DNA of 64,000 bases, from positions 1 through 64,000 of the forward strand of contig NZ_CP017603.1 in NCBI RefSeq assembly GCF_001854185.1. Direction: 5' to 3'. Numbering within the stretch: the stretch's first letter is position 1; every line of letters starts with the position of its first letter. This DNA is from Clostridium formicaceticum (GTDB lineage: Bacteria; Bacillota; Clostridia; Peptostreptococcales; Natronincolaceae). The position numbers were made by a program, and so were the translations under genes. Below, piece after piece: positions 36,155-45,211 of the stretch. The notes under the pieces are model-generated. The model ran no database searches and was not told where the DNA came from. It worked only from the letters and a program-made list of their open reading frames with translations.

Positions 36155-37980
36155 TCACCGCCTTTGATTTATTTTTTTAGAAAATTCCCATGCTCCTGCA
36201 TCTATATGGGCCTCCCACATACGGTGGTAGAGTCCTTTTTGTTGGATTAATTCATCATGTCTGCCGGAAGCTACAATCTGCCCACCATCCACCACAAGAA
36301 TTTGTTGGGCCTCACGGATTGTAGATAATCTATGGGCGATGATGATGACTGTTTTTCCTTTGATGAGGGCACTTAATCCCTCTTGTATTTTTGTTTCGTT
36401 TTCCGCATCGGTAAAGGCAGTGGCTTCGTCCAGTACTAAGATGGGAGCATTTTTTAAAATTGCTCTGGCAATTGCAATCCTCTGTGCTTCTCCACCCGAA
36501 AGATAAGTGCCTCCTTCACCGATTTTGGTTTGATAGCCTTGGGGTAAATCTTGGATAAATTCGTGGCAGCAGGCTGCCTTTGCTGCTTCAATGACCTCAG
36601 CATGGATAGCATTTGTCTTGCCCATGCGAATATTTTCTTCAATCGTATCATAGAAAAGATGCACATCCTGAAATACGAAGGAGACGATCTCCATCAATTT
36701 CTTCGTACCTATATCCCGTATATCCATACCTCCGATACGAATACTACCAGAGGTGATATCCCAAAATCGAGGGATTAAATTGGCGATGGTGGATTTTCCA
36801 CTGCCAGAGGGTCCCACTAAAGCGGTTATTTCCTTCTCTTTTGTAATAAAAGATACACAGGTCAGTGCTTCTGTACGGGTTGCAGCATCCTTATTGTCAT
36901 AAGTGAAGCTTACATTGTCGAATTCTATATTATAATCCTTAGGAATTTTCAAAATTGACGGTTCGACGATGGGTTTTTGAGCAAAAATCTCGTCAATTCG
37001 CTCCACACCCTCCGAAATAAGACGCATATTTCCACCTAAATACATCAGCTTCATCATTGGAACAGATAAACCTGGAGCCAATACAAGAAAGAGCATTAAT
37101 GTCAAGGCAAAGGCTTGATGATCCGGCTGACCGCTAAGAAGCAGAATACCTACTGGAAGAATGAAGGAAAAAAGCGATGCAAGAATCGTCATAAAGATGA
37201 TGTAAGGTCGTTTGCAGAACTTAGTGTATTTTACTGCCCAATCCCGATAGCCGTTGATGGCGTTATGAAAACTCAAGAAAGTATCTACTGTAAGACCAAA
37301 CACCTTGACGGCAGACATTCCCCTCACATACTGGACGCCTGCGGCATTCATCTGCTCTAGAGCATCATGATAATGCTTGATAGCAAGGTTTCCTTCTTTA
37401 CCAAAAAAGACAATGGATTGCAATAGATAGGCAGCCACAATTGGCACAGCGCAGGCTAAAGCCATACGCCACTCAAGAAGAAACATGCCAAATAGCATAA
37501 TAAAAGGTAATGCTACCGCCCCTACAAAGTCGGGAAGCTGATGGGCAATAAAACCTTCTATTTTCTCCACGCTCATCTCCAGTGTTTTCTTTATAGCTCC
37601 TGAAGACTGGCGTGTATGATAACCCATGGGCAGCTTCGCTAAATGCTCTGCTAAACGGATTCTAAGACTATAAAGGATGCGAAAAGCAGCAATATGAGAG
37701 GCCATCAAACCCCATACAAAAATAAAAGAGCACCTAAAAGAGACAATAGTGCCCGTAAGCCCCATTGACGAATGAGAAAAATATTGCTCAAAGCTGGATT
37801 TGCTGCATTGTTTAAAAGCTCTGCCACAATAAAATAAGTAGCTATAAAAGGAACAAACATCAATAGGGTGCTTATGATTGATAGTATACCTGAAAGCACC
37901 AGCAGACCTCGTTTCTCCCCTGCAATCTCCAACAGACGGGAAATACCTGTCTTTTTCTTTGTTACAATAGCATCATTCAT
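36155..37980 (-). pseudogene. ABC half-transporter, siderophore/drug type, subunit A, one frameshift
   Basis: ATG 37980 after GAGGTGAAGGTA. The first ~80 codons (two membrane helices) end at 37705; the rest (membrane domain, Walker A GPSGSGKSTI, signature LSGGEAQRIAIARAI, Walker B LVLDEATA) runs in another frame to 36155. Adding one base to the run of four C near 37717 (forward strand) joins them into a normal 608-residue half-transporter. As with other shifts in this window, a run-length error in the sequence is as likely as a real mutation. Partner of 34405-36147. Confidence 0.82.
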
Positions 37981-38002
37981 TACCTTCACCTCGCATAGAT
38001 AT

Positions 38003-38017
38003 TGATATTCATTATCA
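38003..38017. promoter_or_regulatory. Fur-like box before the ABC pair
   Basis: TGATATTCATTATCA differs at one position from the palindromic TGATAAT-N-ATTATCA Fur consensus. It lies 23 bases upstream of the ABC start codon, where a repressor would block transcription under iron sufficiency. Confidence 0.6.
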
Positions 38018-38090
38018 TATTTCTATGATAAGAAAATCATATCTCATTCTCCTCTCTCTCTCTACGCCAAAAGGGATAAATTTTATGCCA

Positions 38091-38136
38091 AAAAAAAATT
38101 TAGGAACAGAGAAATCATTTCTTCCCTGTTCCTAAG
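38091..38136 (-). terminator. terminator after the AraC gene
   Basis: Minus-strand TTAGGAACAG / CTGTTCCTAA hairpin followed by nine T, ten bases past the AraC stop at 38147. Confidence 0.85.
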
Positions 38137-38146
38137 ACAGATATTT

Positions 38147-39136
38147 TTATAAACTTTTACTGTATTGCGATGGGTTCATACCATATTTTTTTCTAAATTT
38201 TTCTGCAAAATGGCTGGCATCACTATAACCCACTGAAAGAGCTGTATCCGTAACACTCAACTTTTTATTCTCCATTAAAAAACGTGCCCGCTCCAATCTT
38301 TTGTCAATAACATAGGCATGAACAGGCATACCAAACAATTCCTTAAATCCGGTTTTAAGCTTATATTCATTAAGATATACCAATCTTGCCAGCTTTCCTA
38401 TGGTTGGTGGTGCTGTGATGCTTTCATCAAGAATCCTTCTGGCTTGATAAAGTGACTTTATATCAGATGAAGAAAGGCTGGGTGAAGGATACAGATCCCC
38501 GTTTTCAAAGATAGATTCATTCATATAAACAGCAATCAGTTCTAATATTTTCCCTTCAAGATATATTCTTTTTACCTGATCTCGATAAGGACAATGAATC
38601 ATCTCATTTAGGATCAGCTTAATGTTAGGTGAAAATTTTCTCTTATAAAAAGAATGGTTTCTATAGGATTCTTCAGGGTGCTCTTTTCCCATATGATGAA
38701 CAAGACTTGTTATCATTTCAGCCTCCAACTGTATACCAAGGCCGCAAAACCGCTGTCCTGGATTATAGCTGCATATACTGTTTCCCTGATTTCCATTGAA
38801 AATATAGCTTTCCCCACACTTTAGCTCATACTCTTTTTTATCCTCTTCTACTCTCCACTGAAGGGCTTCCCCTAAACAAAATGCAAGATAATAAGCAGGA
38901 TCACCTTGTCTTTCTCCCATGGTAATACCTTTGTAAAAAGTTATATCGGATATTTTTATTTCCATTGAAGGTTTGACAATAATTCTACGATAATAGCCCT
39001 TTCCCATTTCTTCAGGCATTTGCATTTCTTTTTGAAAGGAATCAGTTGTGTAGATGCTGTTCAGCATGGCACATACAGGACAGTTTTTGTTTTTTGGATT
39101 AAAGACTTTATGTTTTTCAGATACATTTTCTATCAT
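38147..39136 (-). CDS. AraC-family transcriptional activator
   Basis: 329 residues; ATG 39136 (AGGAGG nine bases upstream; a TTG two codons earlier is possible). The C-terminal ~100 residues hold two helix-turn-helices (IGKLARLVYLNEYKLKTGFKELFG and SVTDTALSVGYSDASHFAEKF, with the family's GYSDASHF). The N-terminal part is a ligand-sensing domain with a CPVC motif (~22-25), which could bind metal or sense redox. It resembles regulators such as YbtA that activate siderophore-uptake genes; the target is presumably the adjacent ABC pair. Preceded by a Fur-like box. Confidence 0.85.
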   Translation of the reverse strand: MIENVSEKHKVFNPKNKNCPVCAMLNSIYTTDSFQKEMQMPEEMGKGYYRRIIVKPSMEIKISDITFYKGITMGERQGDPAYYLAFCLGEALQWRVEEDKKEYELKCGESYIFNGNQGNSICSYNPGQRFCGLGIQLEAEMITSLVHHMGKEHPEESYRNHSFYKRKFSPNIKLILNEMIHCPYRDQVKRIYLEGKILELIAVYMNESIFENGDLYPSPSLSSSDIKSLYQARRILDESITAPPTIGKLARLVYLNEYKLKTGFKELFGMPVHAYVIDKRLERARFLMENKKLSVTDTALSVGYSDASHFAEKFRKKYGMNPSQYSKSL

Positions 39137-39158
39137 CAACAAGAACCTCCTAATAATA

Positions 39159-39173
39159 TGATATTGATTATCA
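39159..39173. promoter_or_regulatory. Fur-like box before the AraC gene
   Basis: TGATATTGATTATCA, one mismatch to TGATAAT-N-ATTATCA, ~23 bases before the AraC start codon. Confidence 0.65.
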
Positions 39174-39382
39174 GTATCATATTAAATAAAGTATATACCA
39201 TTTTTAACCATTTTGCAATAGTAAAATTAAGCATGTACATCCTGCTATCAGCTGTCTTTCTTTTTAAACAAATTCATGCTTTCATCTCCTGCAAAAGTTA
39301 TGTTTATTTAGTACCAAACTTAAGTTCTTTATCGTCTTTGGCATATGTAGTGCCATTATTTTTGCAAAAAATAACACTTCCT

Positions 39383-39424
39383 TTCTCCCTGTATGCTTAA
39401 AAATATCTCACTAACCTTCAACAT
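39383..39424 (-). pseudogene. queE fragment (first 14 codons)
   Basis: From ATG 39424, overlapping the end of queD, the frame reads MLKVSEIFLSIQGE, nearly identical to the start of QueE (32274), then similarity stops abruptly. This marks the break point where the island 32760-39380 joins the old queD-queE junction. Confidence 0.8.
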
Positions 39425-39803
39425 CGTATTGCTCCTTTTCTAAAGTGGCGAAACTTGTTGGTGTTTCCCATAAAACTACTTTTTGCAGCCAATACCGCTC
39501 CTTTTTTAGTAAATCTTCTAATTTATTAAAGATCCATACCAACATGTTTTCGCAGGTGGGATTGAAGTCTAAAACTTCATTTAAATAACGGTGGTCCAGA
39601 GGTTTAATGATTTCTTTTTTCACAATTGTTTTTAATTCACTAAAATCTATCACCATTCCACACGCATCGGTTTTTCCCCGAACTGTAATCTCCAGTTTAT
39701 AGGTATGACCATGCAAGTATTTGCAATCACCATCATAATTTTCTAAATGGTGGGCACTGTCAAAAGTAAAAATTTTGGTTACATCAATTCGTTTTTTATA
39801 CAT
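39411..39803 (-). CDS. queD: 6-carboxy-5,6,7,8-tetrahydropterin synthase QueD
   Basis: 130 residues; start overlaps the end of the upstream activator gene by 8 bases. Zinc-binding His residues are in FDSAHHL (~17-19) and LHGHTY (~30-35), and catalytic DHRYLN and PTCENMLVWIFNKL are present. It converts dihydroneopterin triphosphate to 6-carboxytetrahydropterin, the QueE substrate. The only intact queD in the window; it follows the dehydratase/activator pair behind a preQ1-type leader. Confidence 0.95.
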   Translation of the reverse strand: MYKKRIDVTKIFTFDSAHHLENYDGDCKYLHGHTYKLEITVRGKTDACGMVIDFSELKTIVKKEIIKPLDHRYLNEVLDFNPTCENMLVWIFNKLEDLLKKERYWLQKVVLWETPTSFATLEKEQYDVEG

Positions 39804-40575
39804 GCCTTTCCTTCCTTTCTTTTATCATGCCTAAATAGCCACACCCTATTGCTCCATTTAGCTGGGGGTACTGGGGAAGAATAACTTCACCAAAATCCTT
39901 CTTCAAATAATGTATCATGGCATCATTCTGTGCTACACCACCGGTTAACACAAGGATTTTGTTCCTTAGTTTTTTAATCTGAGGTTTTATTCTCTGATAG
40001 AGGGAGTAATTAATCCCTGCTGCAAGCTCTGGTATACCATGACCCAGGGCAATCTGCCCAATCAATTCTGACTCTCCAAAAACAGCACAGGTGGTATTTA
40101 AATGCACTGGATTTCCATAATGCCTTTTCAACTCTTCTAAAGATATTTCAATGAGGGTTGCCATGTTTTCCAAATATCTTCCACTAGAGGCAGCACACTT
40201 ATCGTTTAAAATCATATCCACCATGATACCATTTTCTACTTTTATGACTTTAAAGTCCTGCCCACCAATATCTAATAGGGTAAAATCCTTCAAACCCGTC
40301 TGATAGATACTGCCATACACATGGGCCTTTAATTCATTAATGATCAAAGCCTCTGCCACCTGAATATTGTTTCTACCATAACCGGTACTGATGATTTTAT
40401 CTATCTGATGAAAACCTACGGAGACAAGGTCAATCACCACTTTTCCATCTACAGTCAAGCAATGATCTCTATAAAATTTCATTGTACTGATGATCTTGTT
40501 TCGTAATATTTTTTTATCCTCAAAAACTACCATTTTCACTGAACGACTTCCTATATCTATGCCTAGTATCCTCAT
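39796..40575 (-). CDS. 2-hydroxyacyl-CoA dehydratase activator-type ATPase (BcrAD/BadFG family)
   Basis: 259 residues. The ASKHA ATPase fold is visible from GIDIGSRSVKMVV at the start and LLDIGGQDFKVI near residue 100. The two Cys that hold a [4Fe-4S] cluster between subunits in this family are in NDKCAASSGRYLE (~127) and NTTCAVFGESE (~163). These proteins use ATP to push an electron at very low potential onto a partner iron-sulfur protein, here almost certainly the product of 40580-41575 (4-base gap). Being in a preQ1-controlled operon with queD is unusual. Confidence 0.88.
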   Translation of the reverse strand: MRILGIDIGSRSVKMVVFEDKKILRNKIISTMKFYRDHCLTVDGKVVIDLVSVGFHQIDKIISTGYGRNNIQVAEALIINELKAHVYGSIYQTGLKDFTLLDIGGQDFKVIKVENGIMVDMILNDKCAASSGRYLENMATLIEISLEELKRHYGNPVHLNTTCAVFGESELIGQIALGHGIPELAAGINYSLYQRIKPQIKKLRNKILVLTGGVAQNDAMIHYLKKDFGEVILPQYPQLNGAIGCGYLGMIKERKERHV

Positions 40576-40579
40576 TATT

Positions 40580-41575
40580 TCACTCCTTTAAGTCCTTTAA
40601 CATATCCAAAAAGGACTCTATCCTTAATTTTGTGCGGGCATCTGCTTTTCCTGGCATATCTCCTTCTATGGTTAATATAGGAAGATTGAGCTCTTTTTTT
40701 ATGACAATATCTTCAATGCCACGATGACAAAAGCTTTGGGTATAGTGGATAATTCCATCCAGTTTTCTTTCTATGATCGCTGCCCTGATATCCTTTAAGC
40801 GGGTTTGCAAATCATAAGGATAGGTAAAGTTTAAATACATTTGATAGATATCCACATCTACATCATTCTCCGCCATAGTAAAGGCTTTTTGAACTTCATT
40901 ATAAACAACTCTTCCTTGATTGTTTTCTATCAGTGTATAGAGATCATCAATAATTGGCGGCACACCAATATAACCTAGTCTAACCTCTTTGTCACCGAAG
41001 GATCTTCTTTTTTCTATGCTTCTAATCACCTTCTCGAGATCTATTGAAAACTGCTGTGGATCACTATTAAAATCACTACAGGAAACCTGCCATAAATGAT
41101 TTTCAAAACCTGTTGCTTTATTATATTTCCAAGTCAATTCATCTAAATATTTTACTCGTTGACGTATGGGATATAGCTCTCTTTTGATTTCCTCTGCTGC
41201 TTCTATGTTAACCTGAAAATGCATCATTAAACCATTGATTGCCTGTAGTATTTCCTCATATTGACGTTTTTGTGGAAAACCAAAAGAAATTACATCAATG
41301 CCTTTTGACTGCCATACTTCAATAAGGGATTTTGTATTAGAACAATCCCCTTCTGTCACACCGATGATGGTATCAATCCCTTCAGCTATAGCAGCGGCAT
41401 ACAGCCCCTTGATCCATGCACAAATATTTCTTGGAAAACCATCTATTTCTGCGGCTTCTATTAGGTTCAATGCCTTACCACTGGTAACAAAAATATTATT
41501 TAAGTCCACAGGCATTACCCCTGCTGCTAATAGTATTTCTACCGGTACTGTCGTTGTTAATCCTACCCTTTTCAT
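40580..41575 (-). CDS. 2-hydroxyacyl-CoA dehydratase-like / double-cubane-cluster-type iron-sulfur protein
   Basis: 331 residues from ATG 41575 (AAGGGAGATTAAG upstream). It resembles HgdB/BadD-type dehydratase subunits; the cluster Cys candidates are PRNICAW (~52), EGDCSN (~79) and QSFCHRGIED (~290). It is a single subunit with its own activator, like the double-cubane-cluster reductase pairs (DCCP/DCCP-R, YjiM/YjiL type) rather than the HgdAB heterodimer. It is the first gene behind the preQ1-like riboswitch and terminator, before the activator and queD. I infer a low-potential reductive step connected with queuosine or its precursors; this is not established. Confidence 0.8.
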   Translation of the reverse strand: MKRVGLTTTVPVEILLAAGVMPVDLNNIFVTSGKALNLIEAAEIDGFPRNICAWIKGLYAAAIAEGIDTIIGVTEGDCSNTKSLIEVWQSKGIDVISFGFPQKRQYEEILQAINGLMMHFQVNIEAAEEIKRELYPIRQRVKYLDELTWKYNKATGFENHLWQVSCSDFNSDPQQFSIDLEKVIRSIEKRRSFGDKEVRLGYIGVPPIIDDLYTLIENNQGRVVYNEVQKAFTMAENDVDVDIYQMYLNFTYPYDLQTRLKDIRAAIIERKLDGIIHYTQSFCHRGIEDIVIKKELNLPILTIEGDMPGKADARTKLRIESFLDMLKDLKE

Positions 41576-41682
41576 CTTAATCTCCCTTCAACAAAACCTA
41601 TATTATGCCAGCCTCTATCTTTAAATTTTAATAACCAAGATCCACGACTTCTCCCTAAATCAACAGAAAATTCAAAGACACT

Positions 41683-41712
41683 AAAAAAGGCTGCCTAAAA
41701 TAAGGCAGCCTC
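41683..41712 (-). terminator. terminator of the preQ1 leader
   Basis: Minus-strand GAGGCTGCCT / AGGCAGCCTTTTTT hairpin between the riboswitch and the dehydratase-like gene; probable expression platform. Confidence 0.85.
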
Positions 41713-41768
41713 AATAAACATACGCAAAAAACAATGGGTACAAAAAAGAAATAGTTCTTTAGTTTTGT

Positions 41769-41810
41769 GCCTTAGTTTTGTTTAGAGACAGGAGGCTTTC
41801 GAACTGTCCA
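41769..41810 (-). promoter_or_regulatory. preQ1-I-like riboswitch
   Basis: Minus strand: GGACAG stem, loop TTCGAAAGCCTC, CTGTCT, then the A-rich AAACAAAACTAAGG tail typical of class I preQ1 aptamers. A terminator follows and queD is in the operon behind it. The whole leader is duplicated at 32605-32729. Function as a preQ1 sensor is inferred from form and context. Confidence 0.75.
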
Positions 41811-41851
41811 GTAATAATTTATCATAATTCGGTTAGAAATACAAGCTCTCT

Positions 41852-42481
41852 TTATTTTTCCCCCACACAGCACAACCAATTTTTTTCCTCCACCAAATCT
41901 ATGGCTATGCTATGATAACCTGCTTTTTCTAATAACTCCTTCAATTCTTCAGGTGTATGTATTTTTATATTTCCTGTTGCAGCAAATGCTTCATTTCTTT
42001 CTTTGAATTTCTCGCTGGCATACATTTCGTTGATAATGATGAATTTGCCTGATGGCTTTAAGACTCTTCGCACTTCTTTCAAATTTTCTAAAAGATTAGG
42101 CCAAAAATAGATGGTCTCCACTGCAAAAATAAAATCAAATTTATCCTCTTCGAAGGGCATTTCTTCTACACTAGCATGTAGAATCTCTACTTGACCTTGG
42201 TGAAGAAGCTCTTGATTGTATTCTTTTGACCAATTTACGCAATCCATTGAATAGTCAATACCAAAAACTTTGCCTTTTGTTGTCATAGAAGCCAATCGAT
42301 TTACCGTTCTTCCCCCACCGCATCCTATATCTAAAATCATACTATTTTCTTCAATACTTACCTTTTGAAGACCCCAACCAGTTAGCTCAAAGTGTTTTTC
42401 ATTCATGTCCTCTACAACAAGTTTTCCAGGTACTCCTGTAGGTTTTCTGCATTCTTTTAATCTTTTGGCGATTTCACTCAT
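41852..42481 (-). CDS. class I SAM-dependent methyltransferase (UbiE-like)
   Basis: 209 residues from ATG 42481. Motif I MILDIGCGGGRTVNRLA (~48-64), GIDYSMDCV, and FDFIFAVETIYFWPNL. It is of the methyltransf_11/25 type and not closely related to the three in the importer array. Substrate unknown. It stands between the preQ1 leader and a Cys-rich peptide gene. Confidence 0.85.
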   Translation of the reverse strand: MSEIAKRLKECRKPTGVPGKLVVEDMNEKHFELTGWGLQKVSIEENSMILDIGCGGGRTVNRLASMTTKGKVFGIDYSMDCVNWSKEYNQELLHQGQVEILHASVEEMPFEEDKFDFIFAVETIYFWPNLLENLKEVRRVLKPSGKFIIINEMYASEKFKERNEAFAATGNIKIHTPEELKELLEKAGYHSIAIDLVEEKNWLCCVGEK

Positions 42482-42593
42482 ATTTTTATCCTCTCTAATT
42501 AAGTATTTTTTGTATTTTACTATTTCTATTATTTACATCTTTAACAACAGAAATAAATGATTTGTATAAAAAACATTGGAAGTTTTAAAATTT

Positions 42594-42633
42594 GCAGCAG
42601 ATATCCCTTAATATTTCTCAAGATACCTGCTGC
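42594..42633 (-). terminator. hairpin after the Cys-rich peptide gene
   Basis: GCAGCAGGTATC / GATATCTGCTGC with a 16-base loop, ~20 bases past the stop at 42654, followed by AAATTTT. Confidence 0.6.
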
Positions 42634-42653
42634 TGTTTCATACTATAATTCTA

Positions 42654-42776
42654 TTATTTTTTTTCGCAGTTACAAGGGTGTCCTTTGTCGTCTCCATGAC
42701 ATTCTTTGGTTTGCTTTTCGCTGCACTTTTCACTTTCAGATTTTGACTTAGGCTTCTGACACTTACACTCACCCAT
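42654..42776 (-). CDS. 40-residue Cys/Lys-rich peptide, metallothionein-like in composition
   Basis: ATG 42776 is preceded by AAGGAGAGGAAAAGTA, a strong ribosome binding site, and the frame ends at TAA 42654 just before a terminator-like hairpin. The peptide begins MGECKCQKPK, has six Cys (two CxC pairs, at positions 4/6 and 35/37, plus 18 and 26), two His, many Lys and Glu, and ends CNCEKK. This composition suits soft-metal or iron-sulfur binding. I know no family for it. The site, terminator and composition make a real gene likely. Confidence 0.6.
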   Translation of the reverse strand: MGECKCQKPKSKSESEKCSEKQTKECHGDDKGHPCNCEKK

Positions 42777-43004
42777 TACTTTTCCTCTCCTTTTTTACGA
42801 CATTGCTTTTTGCCAATGTATTATTTCTAATACTTGTTTTTTCTTAAATCATTTGAGGTGCTTCTTCTATAGTCTCTTCCTCAAGTTTTTGGAAGTTTAT
42901 AACAAGTAAATAGTTGCTTAAAACTAGTGTATTCAACTTAAATTATTTTGTAGACTTTTTCACATATAAAATTCGGCTACAATTTAGGGGGAGGAAGTAG
43001 GGCT

Positions 43005-43115
43005 TGATCTTCCACTTGCATAAGTAGATAACCCAAATCTTTGATTTGATGTTAATCACTTAGTTTATTCACCTAGAAATGGAGGTTTTAACAATACACC
43101 GTAGGATAAATTTCA
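43005..43115 (+). repeat. dispersed repeat, partial copy, in the 42777-43447 gap
   Basis: CATAAGTAGATAACCCAAA, ATCACTTAGTTTATTCACCTAG and AACAATACACCGTAGGATAAA follow the same order as blocks in 53655-53895. Besides this repeat the gap holds an AACACTTCTT/AAGAAGTGTT hairpin (43267-43299), perhaps the terminator of the importer that ends at 43448; no gene is evident. Confidence 0.5.
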
Positions 43116-43447
43116 AACTTTCTTTTTTCATAATTAAATTTATTTTATAGCGATGAGCAACATTAGAAGATAAAGGATAGGCATAGTTTTGAACATTCAG
43201 CAGCGTTAAAGCATTCTATTAATGACCTTTTCTATTTTTTGCATGTCAAATAATTTTTTTACAAAGAATAACACTTCTTTAAATACGATTAAGAAGTGTT
43301 GAATCATAGAATCCGTTCATTTTAATTATGAAATACATTTATGAAAAAATATATTCTCATCTATGTTTTTATTAGCGGTACTGCTCTCTTGCTTTTTCCT
43401 TGTTAATATTTCATTACAGTTTTTAACCCAACACTAAGATAAAAGTC

Positions 43448-44197
43448 TCAGTTTTTTTGCATCAATTTTACCACACCGTCCAAAACCGCAGCCATTACGA
43501 TGGCAATAATTGCCCAGGCAAATACTCCTGCCGTATTAAGATTTGCCTTTTCTATTTGAAAGTTTGTTCCTATAGAGATTCTGGGTTGACTTAGCACCTC
43601 TGCTGCTATAACAATCTTTAGATTTAGACCCAATGCAGTTGAAGCACCTGCAATTAAATAAGATTTTATAGAAGGAATATATAATTCTCCTATCATTTTA
43701 ATTTTGTTTACTTTATACAATTTTACCATTTCAATAAGCTTCTGATCTACATTTCGAATGCCTTCAACAACATTATAGTATAAAAGTGGAAAAATCACCA
43801 AGAAGCCTACTAAAATAGGGGCCTTCTCTGATTCAAGCCATATAAGGGCTAAAAGAATCACTGCCATGGTTGGAACAGCTTTGTTGATAATTATTACAGG
43901 CTTCAATAAGTAATATATAGGTCTAAAAAAGCCAGCAAGCATACCTAAAATAAGGGCCAATAGAAAGGCTATAAAAAATCCCAGCATAGACCTAATTAGT
44001 GTACTTAATATAGACTGTAAGAAATTTTCTGCTCTGATAATCATAATTAACTTACTGAAGGTAGCTTCCGGTGAAGGTAGAATAATTTCTTTTCCCACCC
44101 ATATAGCTAAAATTTTCCATAACATAATTAATACTACTACAGAAATAATGGTATAGATTATTTCTTTGTACTCTTTATTTTTTGAAGTAGAAATCAT
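43448..44197 (-). CDS. ABC importer permease, SsuC/TauC/ThiX type
   Basis: About 250 residues, five to six membrane helices, from the second of two ATG codons (44197; 44200 also possible), overlapping the end of the binding-protein gene by ~25 bases. The EAA loop region (LIEMVKLYKVNKIKMIGELYIPSIKSYL) is typical of nitrate/sulfonate/taurine-family permeases. Forms the pore for the binding protein 44175-45209. Confidence 0.88.
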   Translation of the reverse strand: MISTSKNKEYKEIIYTIISVVVLIMLWKILAIWVGKEIILPSPEATFSKLIMIIRAENFLQSILSTLIRSMLGFFIAFLLALILGMLAGFFRPIYYLLKPVIIINKAVPTMAVILLALIWLESEKAPILVGFLVIFPLLYYNVVEGIRNVDQKLIEMVKLYKVNKIKMIGELYIPSIKSYLIAGASTALGLNLKIVIAAEVLSQPRISIGTNFQIEKANLNTAGVFAWAIIAIVMAAVLDGVVKLMQKN

Positions 44198-45209
44198 CAT
44201 CCGGTAGTTTACCTCCCACTATATCCGGTGAATATTCAAGTAATATTTTTAAATAGGTTTCAATAGCCCTTTTAGCCTCTATGGCATTGACAAATTTAAT
44301 ATTTGACCTTTCCATACCTTTTTCCACCACTTGTGAATTTAATCCAGTTTGTAATTCTTCGCTATAAATTCCTGCTTCAGCTGGATAATCATTTGCCCAG
44401 TTTATACTCTCTTCAAACTCCTTCAGAAAAGCTTCTACAAATTCTGGATAACTTTCTATAATATCTTTCCTTATAATTAAAGAAGCTTGTGGATAGCTGG
44501 AGTCCATATTTGTCGTCTTTGCCCATTCTTCCTGAAGATTTAAGACTACTTTTGTATCTGCTTTCTTCATAAGGACATTTGAAAGCACTGGCTCAGGTAT
44601 AACGGAAATTTTACTTTTTTCTGCTATAAAAGCAGACGCCAGTTCCGTTGCTTCTCCAAGATAGTTTAAAGTTACATCCTTTTCAGGATCTATGCCATTG
44701 CTGCTTAATAAGTATCTTAATACAATATCAGGCGTTAAACCTCTGCCTATGGTATCAATTTCTTTGCCTTTTAAATCATTCCAGTCATTTATATCTTCAC
44801 TGCTTACTAAATACAGTACACCCCATACATTAGAAGCTGCTAATTGATAGGGAATTCCCTTGTTATAAATATTTGCTGCAAGATTGGTTGGAACTACCGC
44901 AATATCTACTTCACTTGACATCAATCTTGAAGCCATTAAATCCGGCGATTTAACAGACTCATAGCTTACTTCTACGTTTTCTCCTAAAGAAGGGTTTTCT
45001 TTAAACATTTTTATCATACTCAGAGTCGGTGCTCCTGAAGGTGCTGCAACCTTGGTATGAATTTTTTCCTCTTGTTTTACTTCAGCAGCAGCTTCTACAT
45101 CGTTTTCTGCCGGTGTATTCTCCGGCTGTCTTTCTGTGTTGTTTGAACAACCTACAGCTAGAACAGTCATCAGTGCTAGGCTCAATAATAAACCCATCAT
45201 TCTTTTCAT
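44175..45209 (-). CDS. ABC importer substrate-binding lipoprotein, NMT1/SsuA type
   Basis: 344 residues; lipobox Cys at residue 21 (LAVGC). A linker rich in Glu/Ala follows, then the NMT1/SsuA-like fold (APSGAPTLSMIKMF, VAVVPTN-like IAVVPTNLAANIYNKG, GLTPDIVLRYLL). Family members bind sulfonates, pyrimidine precursors, nitrate or other small organics. The Fur-like box upstream of the ATPase gene and neighbouring iron-related genes suggest an iron-linked substrate here, which is inference. Confidence 0.88.
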   Translation of the reverse strand: MKRMMGLLLSLALMTVLAVGCSNNTERQPENTPAENDVEAAAEVKQEEKIHTKVAAPSGAPTLSMIKMFKENPSLGENVEVSYESVKSPDLMASRLMSSEVDIAVVPTNLAANIYNKGIPYQLAASNVWGVLYLVSSEDINDWNDLKGKEIDTIGRGLTPDIVLRYLLSSNGIDPEKDVTLNYLGEATELASAFIAEKSKISVIPEPVLSNVLMKKADTKVVLNLQEEWAKTTNMDSSYPQASLIIRKDIIESYPEFVEAFLKEFEESINWANDYPAEAGIYSEELQTGLNSQVVEKGMERSNIKFVNAIEAKRAIETYLKILLEYSPDIVGGKLPDDDFYFKK

Positions 45210-45211
45210 TT

